Source: Ectocarpus siliculosus (Eukaryota > Sar > Phaeophyceae > Ectocarpales > Ectocarpaceae). Taken from it: DNA of 31,239 nucleotides. Shown in pieces: positions 22,701-31,239 of the stretch. The stretch is from the NCBI GenBank assembly GCA_000310025.1, contig FN649736.1:1-31239 (forward strand), in the 5' to 3' direction. Within the stretch, counting starts at the first letter, position 1; every line of letters begins with the position of its first letter. The position numbers were made by a program, and so were the translations under genes. The notes under the pieces are model-generated. The model saw only the letters and a program-made list of their open reading frames with translations, did not search any database and was not told the origin of the DNA.

Positions 22701-25641
22701 GTTGTAGCCGCTGCCGGTGCATTCTTCGCTGCGTGCTGGTTTGGACGAACGACCGCTGTTGGTGCTGACTGCCGCTGGTCGCGGTCCCGTCAAGAGCCTC
22801 AGGCTGTAGTGGCACTCCGGCTGATTCTTGGCGATACAGAAGCTGTTTTCGATAAAAAAATAACAACAGTATAGCGCAGGGGGGAGGGGGGGAGGGGGAT
22901 GGATGCGAGGCCAGGGGGTTGGTATGTGGTTCGCTAAATAGGGCGTTACAGACGTGAAAACAAGTCGCCAGAGGAGCAAAGACTACCTGTAACTACCTGT
23001 ACCTCGAAGAACACGGGAGGTGTGTGTGCAGAGTGCACAAGCGTGAGTGTAGTGCACAGCAGTCTACGGGAGCAGGAGAGACGTGTCGGCTTTCTCGAGT
23101 GTCGCAGTCAGTGCGCGATAAAAAAGCGATGTGGTCGAGCGCCTCCTTCAGAAGTCCCCGTCGCCGCGCGTGGTACGTGCTGCACACACGCCCCCGTCAC
23201 AAAAAAAAAACGGGGCAACGCGGAACGCGCACCATATATGTAGCTCGCATAAGGTACCACAACCCCTCGACCGATTGGTACAGCGCGACTAATTACTCCA
23301 CGACCAACATGAACGCCAAAATCGAACACTTTGGATTGCCCCAGACCAAGTGGTTCTAAAGACACCGTTTTCGGTACCATCGCCGCTCTATTGCTGCAGC
23401 GCATCGGGCTTTGAAAACCGGCCCACGGGGCGTGATATCTTACGCAATGCAACCTACGGTACCAGCTACTGCCGTTGCCACTCATGACCGAGCTTCCAAG
23501 CGTAAGCACTTCCAACCGCTGTCATTGCCGGGGGCGATGATTCTCGCAAAGCGCGCGAGAGAGACAGAGAGAGTCGTCGGAAAGCAAAATAGGCAATGCA
23601 TCGCATGTCTCGTGGGCACTTCACAAAGCAGATCACATGGCATCACAACAGGACGGGGTGTACAGTGTGTTGAGGGGAACGAGGGTTACACATGGGAGTG
23701 AGTGCAGCGGTGTTGCTTACATCGCTGGCAACAAGAAACGCACATACACCCACACGCCCACCACCACGTCATGCCCTTTTTACTCCAGCCTCTTTTCCCA
23801 CCACGTGGAAGAAGCAGAGAGGGAAATAGACATTCGCCCCAAGCTCTCACCGTGCAAACGACAAAAGCACCAAAGTAGACCTACCTACCCTTGTCAGCTA
23901 GAATCTAGCAGCACACCCAACACCCATATTTCACTCATTCTCAACAGGGGACACTGCACGCAAACACGGCCTAAATACGCCGCGCATGCGGCCTATTCCA
24001 ATACGAAGTGTACCTCAAGCCCTCATCTCCTACCCCTCCAACGTCGACGCACAGCAATCAGATCGCCACCACAAGCTCCCTTATTACGCCTGATACCCAC
24101 ACAGGGGGGGGGGGCGCCGTATGCTGCACAGGGATCAGTAGAAACACACACGGCCTGTATGTAACACCGTGTGTGAAGCCCATCGCGAGACTACCGTAAG
24201 GACGCGAGAGATTGCGTGCCCCCCCCCCAGACCGACTTTCAAAGTCCGATTGCTCCACAGACAAATGGGTTCGGACGAGAGCCCGATACGTCATCGGAAA
24301 GCGCTTCGCGAGACGTTTCTAAAACCACCAATCTTGGTGTTTGCGCCAAGCTTGCTTGTGGAGCAATCGAGCTTTGATTATCGGTCGATGGGGCAGGGGC
24401 GCAATCTTTCGCATCCTTTCGGTGCCTTTGCACGAACGAGGTGCGTAGACGCAAGATCAAATTCGACTACATTTAATTTTCAAAAATACAACGGAAGTAA
24501 CAAGTTGCACCATGGTGTTCTTCCGACCACTCGCAACGCGTGCACGTGATGTGGTCATCGTTGGTCAGAGGAGGCTTTTGAGCGTCGAAGGGGAATCAAT
24601 CGCGATCCAACTCTGATAGGGGGGAGGTGAGAGAGAGACACCGAGCGCCCCAAGGCTGCATGCACATGCGCTGTGCGCTGCCAGCCAATCACGTGTCAAC
24701 ACACAAGCCTCTTGAAAATGAAGTACTTATATGACTTGCGTGCTGCCTCCAAAGCGCGAACCCTTGGAAGGTGCTATGCATACTATATACTTGGAAATGG
24801 TCAAGTAGTCTCCCTTGCGACACCGGTGTGAAGGCATCTGTTCCGTTCGTTGCCACGCTTTCGTATGCGACAACGTGACAACACAAGCAAGCCTGGTCAC
24901 GATACGCCTGTGTGAAACGGAACGAAACGAGTCTAAAATAGATACAAGCTACACAATTTTCTCTAGGCCACAGCACCTCTTTTGTGATGTACTTCTTCAA
25001 ACTCTGGCACACGAGAACCTGAGCTGTCCGTCTCCTGATACTTCGTCGTACAACATGTCTCGGGCCTGCCTACGCTTGCTTCGACGCATAGCGACAAGTA
25101 TCTCGAAAATAGGGTGCCGTGGATGATCCGCCATGGGGAAGAGACAGCAGTCACAGGACTGTTCCACAGAAAGGTCCAGGTCACACATGCTTTTAGGCAA
25201 GTAGATCTTGTGATCACACACACACAAGATATGGTAGGCAGCCAACGGTCCCTCACGAGAGCCTCTATCCACCGCGCTCGATAGGGGCACTCATGTTGTT
25301 CCCCGCACAGAACCCGCGGCTCTTCCGACGGCACACTTGTGGTCCACGCAACTTCACTTTCCTTGACAGCACAAACCTGGCAAAAGTATTCGTTCAAATC
25401 AAGACGATGCCGCCGCCCTTCACCTGCAGCGGTCAGCCCCATACCGAGTCTGCACCAGGGAAGGATCACCGTCGCACTTCCGTTTCCGCCGAGTGCAGAA
25501 GTCGCACGACCCCCGAAGACGTTTGGTGAACTTTCTGGCATGATGGCTGTGTGCCTCATCATCATCATGCGGGGTCTTGGCGTGCGGGGGCGGTCGAGTT
25601 TCCCCGCCGGCGGCGGGGATATTTTGCGCGCACGCAAGCAT
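13771..25641 (-). CDS. Zn2Cys6 (fungal-type) transcription factor, 10 exons
   Basis: Exons on the minus strand: 25641-25424, 22842-22573, 21772-21665, 20831-20640, 19549-19504, 18974-18780, 17529-17108, 16597-16442, 15309-15136, 14644-13771 (TAG stop). Together they give 2655 coding bases, 884 residues, and all nine junctions agree in phase with GT..AG introns. Exon 1 has CDFCTRRKRKCDG (Cys46, 49, 56); Cys72, 75 and 83 follow, the last two in exon 2 (FCIAKNQPECHYS). This is the C-x2-C-x6-C...C-x2-C-x7-C pattern of a two-zinc binuclear cluster that contacts DNA. Residues about 165-610 are helix-rich (GDFFQTMGFLP, FIKYIDFAKSIINALP, YANVLQGRQSWAMDGLWRCA) and resemble the middle homology region of such factors. 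After a Gly/Ala/Ser-rich linker, residues 841-884 are acidic-hydrophobic (LLDAFDELLGEDVLNGF), like an activation domain. A nuclear role is inferred. The start is uncertain: the frame stays open to an ATG at 25797, but that adds a (CAGA)n-encoded stretch. Targets unknown. Confidence 0.85.
15750..16002. mobile_element. TIR element copy E (intron 8)
   Basis: A non-autonomous inverted-repeat element. The left end contains GTACGTAATATACCACCC and then GATTTCAAAGCTCGA; the right end contains GGGTGTGGTATCTTACGAC, roughly its reverse complement. The core has TCTTTCCGAAAACGTGTCG, shared with copy A. It also carries three internal copies of a CAGCAGAAGTGGCGGTGCCGACA-type unit (about 15818-15891), which explains its greater length. 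The ends are diverged, so the boundaries are approximate. It lies wholly inside an intron of the zinc-cluster gene and has no coding capacity. Confidence 0.6.
17530..17589. repeat. Interstitial telomere-type (TTAGGG)n at a 3' splice site
   Basis: Seven perfect TTAGGG units plus a partial one (17544-17589 on the plus strand). On the coding (minus) strand this is (CCCTAA)n ending 14 bases before the CAG acceptor of exon 7. CCCTAAC contains CTAAC, the usual branch-site motif, so the array supplies repeated candidate branch points and pyrimidines for intron 6. It is too short and internal to be a chromosome end. A trace CCCTAACCCTAAC also occurs near 29971. Confidence 0.9.
17702..17890. repeat. 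34-bp minisatellite, about six diverged copies
   Basis: Units begin GCGGGAGGTG or GCGGGAAGTG, followed by CC.(A/T)AATGTTG(G/A)TG and then an AT-rich end. Starts fall near 17702, 17736, 17768, 17801, 17836 and 17873, a spacing of 32-37 bp. It lies in intron 6 of the zinc-cluster gene, and its last unit abuts TIR element copy A. Confidence 0.75.
17891..18117. mobile_element. TIR element copy A (intron 6)
   Basis: About 227 bp. The left end, CCGTAGATGACATGACGCAA, and the right end, TTGTGTCACCTACGG, are inverted repeats extending about 50 bp inward (CACCACACACCCCCGACCG versus CGGTGGAAGGCGTGTGGTA). TA flanks both ends, consistent with a TA target duplication. The core contains GTCGAGAGCTTTCCGAAAAC. 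There is no ORF of its own. The size, TIRs and TA flanks suit a MITE mobilised by a Tc1/mariner- or PIF-like transposase elsewhere. Confidence 0.75.
18385..18812. repeat. 50-57-bp minisatellite overlapping an exon end
   Basis: Eight units containing GGATTCGAGAGTCCCGT on the plus strand, starting near 18424, 18480, 18533, 18583, 18635, 18687, 18739 and 18796. The last unit is the 3' end of exon 6 of the zinc-cluster gene: GACCCTCGAATCCTGC on the coding strand, followed by the donor AAG|GTACAG. The array therefore grew from, or into, the exon-intron boundary, and most units carry a splice-donor-like site at the same position. Confidence 0.85.
19671..19842. repeat. 29-bp minisatellite, six copies
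   Basis: The unit AGCAACGAGAGCGGGAGATACACAAACAC (a 29-bp period) is repeated six times with a few substitutions (C/A in CGACGAG, T(A/G)CACA, AG(C/G)AAC). It is well conserved, which suggests recent expansion. It lies inside intron 4 of the zinc-cluster gene. Confidence 0.9.
21217..21446. mobile_element. TIR element copy B (intron 3)
   Basis: About 230 bp, with ends CCGTAGGTTACGTAAGAT and ATCTTACGTCATGTAGCCTACGG flanked by TA on both sides; the terminal bases are nearly perfect inverted repeats. The core, TCGTCGAGAGCTTTCCGACA, matches copy A, and CTCTTCATCGTGGA...GCTTTGAAAATCGGT matches the right arms of A, C and D. No coding capacity. Confidence 0.75.
22459..22524. repeat. 66-bp near-perfect loopless palindrome (intron 2)
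   Basis: Two 33-base arms, AGAAGCCGAAATCAAACC... and its reverse complement, meet at GTCAGC/GCTGAC with no spacer and a single mismatch (ATT versus CAT opposite). It begins 48 bases inside intron 2 from the exon 2 donor. It could form a cruciform in DNA or a long hairpin in the pre-mRNA. It does not match the TIR element family. Confidence 0.92.
23237..23459. mobile_element. TIR element copy C (intron 1)
   Basis: The right arm, GCTTTGAAAACCGGCCCACG then ATCTTACGCAATGCAACC and TACGG, closely matches copies A and B. The left arm (TGTAGCTCGCATAAGGTACC then CCCCTCGACCGATT) is more diverged, so the left boundary is approximate. It lies in the 2.6-kb intron that splits the zinc cluster. No ORF of its own. 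Confidence 0.6.
24194..24422. mobile_element. TIR element copy D (intron 1)
   Basis: About 229 bp. The left end, CCGTAAGGACGCGAGAGATT, and the right end, AATCTTTCGCATCCTTTCGG, are inverted repeats. The inner inverted arms, GACCGACTTTCAAAGTCCGA with TTGCTCCAC and GTGGAGCAATCGAGCTTTGA, extend the pairing. TA precedes the left end. Its terminal sequence differs from A-C, so it is a subfamily. Confidence 0.65.
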
Positions 25642-26035
25642 TTCTTTTCCCGCTTCCTCGCCAACGCCCACCTCTTCGCCGATACCCGGAGCTGTTGGTG
25701 GGCGAGGTCGTCGCACTCTAACGCAGGATCTCTCTGTCTGTCTGTCTGTCTGTCTGTCTCTGCACTTTACTGATGATGCATCACAACAACACAACATTCA
25801 TCACAAATTTTTCAGTATATTTGTGCTTGCCAAGGGGCTTCGTGAAAGGATAAACCGTTATATACAGGTACCCATGTTATCTTCGCATTGTGTGCGTCTC
25901 CCCCGTGCTGGAGGTGAAGTGCACAGGGCAGAGGGAGAACAGCAGCGACTGAGGCAGGGGCAACAGCACAGACGAACCCCTCTCCCCTAGCTCGCTCATC
26001 TCCGAAGCCTCGGGGGGAAGAGGTGAAGGCGAACC
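25642..26035. promoter_or_regulatory. Divergent intergenic region, likely bidirectional promoter
   Basis: These 394 bp separate the start of the zinc-cluster gene (minus) from the start of the phosphatase-subunit-like gene (plus). It holds a (TCTG)n microsatellite at about 25733-25759 and TATATA at about 25859-25864, which would suit the plus gene if its start site is close by. Promoter activity is inferred from geometry only. If the minus gene starts at the in-frame ATG at 25797, the gap shrinks to about 238 bp. Confidence 0.5.
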
Positions 26036-26556
26036 ATGGACTTGCAAGGCGGGCCGACGTTTGAGGACCTGTCCATTGACGATGAGCTCACGCAACTGCA
26101 GAGGCTGGTAAGGTACAGCAGCAGCTCCATCGCGCTGCAGCGGCTTGTTCACGTCAAGGTGAGCAAGAGCCAGACAAAAGTTTTGCGTCTCCCGGCACCC
26201 TGCTGCTTGTTAGGAGCGAGGGAGGCGGGGCTTGCTTACCTCTAGGCGGCCTGGAATCCATCAGTCCAGCAGAATTTCTGTCCGGAACAAAACCAACATG
26301 GAGTTTTGAGTTGAATTGTGCAGGTGTTGTCGTACCGCGTCTTTTCGTCTTTTCGCCCTATAATAGACATCACATCAGCCTCCAAAAAGAGGAAATCATC
26401 ATCACGGACACCGGCTTGTGTCCGGACCTACATACCTGCTGCTCACCTCCGAGCATGCTGTGACAGTGGGTCGCTCCGCGATTACCTCGTGTGGGAGATG
26501 CACCCAGATTTTCTTGAGGTTTGGGCAGTAAGTGGAACACGCCGCTCAAGGCAGCT

Positions 26557-26592
<36 letters not shown>

Positions 26593-29500
26593 CACCAGCA
26601 GCATCGAACAAATGTCCAACACACTCTCTACAAAGGTCTGTCCTTGCTGCAGACCGTTAGAATCTGGTCTCAGCAGAACCGCCGTGGCAAAGTTTCGCGC
26701 CGCGCTTTCCTTCTGCAGCTTGGTCTACGCCTGCCCCCGACCGCGTTATGGGAGGGATTTATCTCGCTGCGTACACATGATGGAAATCCTCACCATGCTC
26801 TGCTGTAGCGACGGATTTTGTCTTCGCCGCCAGAACCGATGGACAGCAGTAGCAGTACGGCAATGTCTTGCTCTATACCAGAACCCACGCAATCTCTGCT
26901 GTTGGTACAACGGTATGCACAGCATTCAGGTATTGTAGCCCGCATCACAGCGATGTGCTATTATGTCCACCCGAAGGGCAGGCGGCTTTGTTTATGCCCC
27001 CAAAACGAACGCAAACGGAGGTACCTCGTATGTATGCATAGGTGACGACGAACGCGTCGAGCGGGACAGAATCTTATAGCCACGTTTTGGGCCGTAAACG
27101 AGGCACACAATCAGAAGCTGAGGCGTGCTTCAGCACCGAGTGTTCAATGGGTAGCAACGAGCCCCTGCTGTGTTTAGGGTAGCGTTGTTGGCGTCAAGCT
27201 CGGCAATTAATGACGCCGGCTAGGGGGCACCGCAGATTTTGTAGTAGGACCCGCACCCAGGCCAGCCTGGGTGTTTCTTTGGTTCATGTCCTGCGTCCGC
27301 GGCAGTGTTCCCTCCCCCACCTGTGGAGCCTTCGTCGCTTCAGCGCGAACCAGTGAACAAAGCCACGTTCATGATAACGTACAAGTATTCGTCTCCGATG
27401 TGGTATGTATCTAGCTGGTGTGTTTTGGTGACAACGTTAACGTTAACGAAGGCCTGCCCGCTCGAAACAAACCGGGCCGGTTGGTTGAGGAGGGCCACGG
27501 CAGGCGGACCGCGGTTTGCAGTGGGCAAGGGTACCGGAGGATCCTGCTTTGCCCTCACGACGGTATTCAGGACCGGTGTGATGGGGTGGATGGGTTGTCG
27601 GTGATCTTTCGTTCACTTGTGTACGAAGCGCACACGCTGTACCTCGGTGCGGGTAATAGTAGCCTGGGAATGGTGCCAACGTATTATTACCTCTTGCCGA
27701 GCGCGACTTTATTAGCTAGTTAGCTTCTTAGGACAGGACAAGACCTTCTGGATTTCGTCCCTTAATCACCAATCACCGCAGAGTAGGGGGGGGGGGGAGA
27801 GACGTATCTCCCGTGTGCCAGATTCCCGAAGTCTACCCTGTGTCTAAAGGACACAAGAGCTAGTAGGCTGGTGCTAAAGACGTGTACTTGAGTATTATGT
27901 TGCTTCGCTGTTTCCGAGGAAATGGGTAGAGCGGCAGCAGCAATTGTGGCGACATATGCGGCCTTTGCTGCCTCGTGAACGATGCGCCTTCCTTTCGTCG
28001 GAGCCCTCAATCACGGACAAGGGTTTCGATATTGGTAGCATGTCTATTCCAAGGACCTTTTGTTGCACTCCTTTTTCCGTCAAGACTATGCGTACTTCGT
28101 GTGAAAAGAGGGTCATTGACGTCGGGGAGAGGTTGTAGCTATGATAAAGGGGGTCTCCACAATAGTTTTCGAAGGTCGAGGTGGAAAGCGAACGGACGGC
28201 AGTTGGGGAGAGGTTGTAGCCTTGATAAAGGGGATCTCCGCAATAGTTTTCGGAGGCCAGGTTGGAAAGCGAACGGACGTCAGTACCCTGCGTGTTGATG
28301 TTCATCATTTCAAGAACACAACAAAGTGATTGCCTTCCACATAACCAAGAGTCCGGGATAAACCATTTGGCGATTAATTCATCCATAGCGTTAGCGGACA
28401 CTAATTGTTTGCTTGGTTTTTAAAAAGTGAAACACTTCAACCCCCGAATTCCCTCGAAGCGACAAATTACCTTTGATGCCGCGAAATTGCCGGCGTTTTA
28501 GTAATATGGGTCTGGATTGCGAGCATTTTTGGAAGATGCGCCTGGAAGCAGGGTTTTTTATCTTCGGAACAATTACCTCCACCCCCCATCCCGACAACAT
28601 GTACTGGCCTGCAAGGTTGGTTGAAAGAAGCGGATCATCTTGGGTTTGTGGAGCCGGACTGAATCGTACAAACAACCGTGGCACGTTAAGAAAGAAATTG
28701 CTAGGAAGTTTCGGCGGGCCAACCGGAGAAGCAAAGGGGCTGTGACGTAGCGAGGCTACTCCCATGCGGCGTTGATTATGCTGTAGACTAGGCAGGAGGC
28801 GATATGGGGTTTTGAGGGAGCAGCGGGCCTCCGCTTGTTGAGCAGAACACCCAGCAACAGTACCAGTACAGTCGTGACTTCGTTATGAGAGAGGGATCCG
28901 ATGTATAAGAGGGTCGAGGGCCTTTGTCACACCACCCTCTCAAAACCGAGCCACGAGTACTGTTGTGTACCTTCGCGCAGGGGACTTTAGGAACAGCTGT
29001 TATCCTGTAGTTGACCGTTGACCTTGCGGTTGTCCGGAGGGGGTTCCGCTACAGCAGGCACGGGGTGTTCTCAAGGGGGGGGGCTTCAGCTCAGCGTGGG
29101 AGATTGCGTTGCACGGAAGCAGTAGGCTTCCACGATTGTGAAATCGACGGACCCACCAATAGTCTGTCATGTCAGCACCCGAAATTACGATTCTCGTCCG
29201 GAGTCGAAGCTTGAGTTTCCGGTACATGGAGGATGACCGTGTATAATTCTATACCGTCAGCGAGGTGGCCTGTCGACCATACCGGGTTCTGGGTCAGACA
29301 ACCTTTTTTGCTCGTCCACTCGTTTTTTTCTGCCCCCCCCCCCCTCTAATGTTTTCTTTTGGTGTGCTCCCGCATCATTATTTTTATATTGTATCGTCTT
29401 TCACGCAGACCCCACACTCTCCCTTGCCTCTTCGCTTGTTCGTCTCCTCCCCCCCCCCTGTCGCTGCAGATGCTAGCGGAGACCGTTACAGCGGTCGGTT

Positions 29501-30776
29501 TCGAACAAACGGTCAAGTCGGTGGTGCCTTTGCTGGGGCCACTCGCCGAGGTGTGCGTGTGTGTGTTTTTTTTCTTTTTCGCTATTTGAATGCAAGTGAA
29601 CACAGAAGAATGAACGTGCTACTTTCCACGACGCTGCGGTCCATGTCTATTGCCGTGCTACCGCCATTTGCGAGGCTTGTCGCCTGAATTGTGTGCCGTG
29701 CGTAGTAAGATGAGGGCTGTCGAGAGTGTACTGTGCACCAGCACGTTGCCAAACTGCCACCCACAGCCCCCGAACAATAAAATACCGGATGAATATGTTC
29801 TCAAGGTCAACACGAGGCCAGACTACTCTCGGATCAAGTGACAGGGCGACGTAGGATACCACCCCCCCCCTCCCACCACCACCACCACGGGCAAAAACTG
29901 ACCGCCTTCGAGCGATTAATAAGTTATTGAGGAAAAAGAACAGGGAGGGGGGACGCAGACCGTATTCCCTGACCCTAACCCTAACGCAACTTCCCCGATG
30001 GTATGCTTTATCCAACATGTTTACATAATACATTCGAATAACCCTGAGAGGGCTAGACTACAGGTAAAAACACAGCGGGTGATAGTTTTTGTAGAAGACA
30101 ACATGTAGGGCATCACCGTGGGTTTATTCTTGCTTGTTAATAATGTCGTGTTCGGTGCAGCAGTGCGGGCCCGCAGTATCGGGAAAAACTCGTTACACTA
30201 CACTACAAGGCTCAAATGTCCACGGAAGATGTTAAAATTAAGAATTAAGAAGGACTCGTCCGCTGAGGATGATACCCTTAACTATGTATGGTGTCATGTC
30301 ATGACCTGCACTCGACGTTGGTGATGAAGTAGGCGCTGACCTTTTGGCCCACCTTGTTTCTGGTAGGCAGCAGCAGGCGCCATGGTTTGTAGAGAGCTCG
30401 CAGCGTCGGCAAGCCGTAAGGAGAGAAGATGTCCTTGCCCATGACCTATGAACCATTTGAGCTTCGGCCCGAAATCGACGTTTCGTATCTCCGGGCCCGT
30501 CCTTTTTGTACCATGTACACCCGAAGCGGCTGATCTGTTGGTTGCTGTTGACGTTGTTGTTTTCGGCCATCGATGTCTTCGCTTCATCAGCTGCTGCCGT
30601 CTCTACCCTACCGCGTCCTACCCTGTTAACTTGTGCTCCTGGTGCTGCATGGTCGTGTGGTCGGTCTGCAGGACCAAGAGCTTGTCGTCCGGCAACACCT
30701 GGGCGAGCAGCTGGAGGAGATCGCCAGGTTTTGCAGGCTGCAGGGCAAGGAGGCTGGCTACAGGCTCATCATCGAG
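26036..30776 (+). CDS. PP4 regulatory subunit 1-like HEAT protein, 5' part
   Basis: Exons 26036-26158, 29470-29550 and 30672-30776, all in phase 0, encode the first 103 residues; the gene continues past the window. The start ATG sits in a strong context (GAACCATGG). Donors are AAG|GTGAGC, GAG|GTGTGC and GAG|GTAACA; both acceptors are CTGCAG. Joined, the sequence reads as HEAT-type helix pairs: LTQLQRLVRYSSSSIALQRL, then LAETVTAVGFEQTVKSVVPL, then LVVRQHLGEQLEEIARFC. The VR..L.EQ...IA.FC pattern is characteristic of PPP4R1-like scaffolds, which bind protein phosphatase 4 catalytic subunit and direct it to substrates. The PP2A A-subunit is a less likely alternative because it shares the fold. 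Intron 1 is 3.3 kb, by far the longest in the window, and holds a CAG repeat, a duplicated segment and an antisense ORF. Confidence 0.75.
26561..26591. repeat. (CAG)n microsatellite, about 10 units
   Basis: Ten uninterrupted CAG triplets in the first intron of the phosphatase-subunit-like gene. Frames through it give poly-Gln or poly-Ala, but none connects to the flanking exons. Confidence 0.92.
27895..28401 (-). CDS. Antisense ORF within intron, 168 aa (doubtful)
   Basis: A minus-strand frame starting MSANAMDELIAKWFIPDSW runs 168 codons to a stop. Its central part is a 27-residue unit (ending ENYCGDPLYQGYNLSPT) present twice in tandem, so the duplication kept the frame. The rest (MTLFSHEVRIVLTEKG, KVLGIDMLPISKP) is protein-like and then becomes basic. 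Further minus frames flank it on both sides (28765-28391; 28010-27762), offset in frame, as in a decayed mobile element or a nested gene with introns. No family is recognised. Confidence 0.22.
   Translation of the reverse strand: MSANAMDELIAKWFIPDSWLCGRQSLCCVLEMMNINTQGTDVRSLSNLASENYCGDPLYQGYNLSPTAVRSLSTSTFENYCGDPLYHSYNLSPTSMTLFSHEVRIVLTEKGVQQKVLGIDMLPISKPLSVIEGSDERKAHRSRGSKGRICRHNCCCRSTHFLGNSEAT
28121..28282. repeat. 81-bp tandem duplication
   Basis: Two adjacent copies of GTCGGGGAGAGGTTGTAGC... ...GGAAAGCGAACGGACG, 81 bp each, with roughly ten differences. The period is a multiple of three and the minus-strand frame is open through both. It lies in intron 1 of the phosphatase-subunit-like gene. 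Confidence 0.88.
29847..29925. mobile_element. Possible truncated TIR element end
   Basis: CGTAGGATACCACCCCCCCC followed by CTGACCGCCTTCGAGCGATT resembles the left arm of copies A and C (CCGTAGG..GATACCACAC.CCCC..GACCGATT). No matching right arm follows, and a CCA/CAC-rich interruption lies between the blocks. A solo or broken copy is likely; chance similarity is possible. Confidence 0.3.
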
Positions 30777-31115
30777 GTAACAAATGACTTGTAATATGTA
30801 GCTACAACCAGGAGCAGTAGCACTGAGATGGTGTCGCGCTTGGTTCGTGCAGCTGTAGAAAGAACCCGTCGTCGCGGTTGAAGACGCTCGGACGTCTGTC
30901 TGCCCCAAGACATGCCCGTTCCGTGCTATATAGACCAGACTCCGTCCAGTCCCGCCGGAGTGAGCTAGCTGTGTGTTTTTGTTTCGGTGCTTGCGCCCTA
31001 CAACTGTTTCCATGTTTCCCCACTAACGATGGTGCTACACTATAGAGCAGCAGCAGTCGTTAGTCTTTCCCCTGCGAATGAACCACGTGCTCGTCAAGCC
31101 GCACACATCGTAGTA

Positions 31116-31239
31116 CCCCCCCCCCCCCCCCCCCCCCCCAGCAAAAAAACCGGGAAGAAAAAAAAAAAGGAAAGGGTTCCGGGGGAAGAAAAACGGTTTG
31201 GGAAAAAAGGGGACCCCCCAATAAATTCCAAAAGGGATT
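31116..31239. other. Poly-C run and unreliable contig tail
   Basis: About 24 C residues are followed by 100 bases of stretched homopolymers (A8-A12, GGGG, CCCCCC) with almost no normal sequence complexity. This is typical of low-quality read ends or a failed join, so it should not be annotated. The next exon of the phosphatase-subunit-like gene lies beyond it. Confidence 0.75.

Noticed and set aside
25735-25797. N-terminal extension of the zinc-cluster factor to the ATG at 25797
   Set aside because: The frame is open, but the added residues are encoded by a TCTG/CAGA microsatellite and resemble untranslated leader; the ATG at 25641 is preferred without proof.
27305-27723. Plus-strand ORFs (99 and 101 codons) in intron 1 of the phosphatase-subunit-like gene
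   Set aside because: They overlap in different frames with no start context, splice signals or recognised motif. An extra exon here is not needed, because exons 1 and 2 join cleanly in phase 0.

Overview
The window reads as nuclear DNA of an intron-rich eukaryote. GC is moderate to high, exons are short (about 45-450 bp) with GT..AG introns of roughly 80-3300 bp, and there are many micro- and minisatellites and dispersed inverted-repeat elements. There is no bacterial operon structure. The layout (large introns, divergent neighbours separated by under 400 bp, an internal TTAGGG array, a fungal-type zinc-cluster regulator outside an obviously fungal gene structure) suggests a stramenopile, and a brown alga such as Ectocarpus is my best guess. 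That is an inference; no species marker is present. Both ends look like assembly edges: poly-C at 1-19, poly-C at 31116-31139, then about 100 bases that resemble unreliable end-of-read sequence.

Right half (13.77-31.2 kb): two genes can be assembled exon by exon with consistent splice phases. On the minus strand, 25641 to 13771, a ten-exon gene encodes an 884-residue Zn2Cys6 transcription factor. Its six-cysteine DNA-binding cluster is split by a 2.6-kb intron, the middle is helix-rich and resembles the regulatory region of fungal zinc-cluster factors, and the C-terminus is acidic and hydrophobic like an activation domain. On the plus strand, starting at 26036 only 394 bp away, are the first three exons (103 residues) of a HEAT-repeat protein resembling protein phosphatase 4 regulatory subunit 1; it runs off the window. 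The two genes probably share a bidirectional promoter.

The introns of the transcription-factor gene hold most of the unusual structure. There are five copies of a short terminal-inverted-repeat element of about 225-255 bp (ends CCGTAGG...CCTACGG, flanked by TA). A telomere-type TTAGGG array sits directly upstream of a 3' splice site. A 50-57-bp minisatellite overlaps the end of an exon and multiplies its 5' splice site. There are also 34-bp and 29-bp minisatellites and a nearly perfect 66-bp loopless palindrome.

Left half (1-13.7 kb): gene evidence is weaker. A five-exon plus-strand model at 5201-6457 (197 residues, unknown function) has consistent phases throughout. A second plus-strand exon group ends at 2284. 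Single exon-like ORFs lie at 4340-4472 (-), 10722-11126 (+) and 13059-13289 (+). The rest is non-coding DNA with a 72-bp tandem repeat (3258-3835), diverged direct repeats near 8.7 and 9.3 kb, a CT-rich tract and simple repeats. I see no rRNA, credible tRNA, CRISPR array or intact autonomous transposon.
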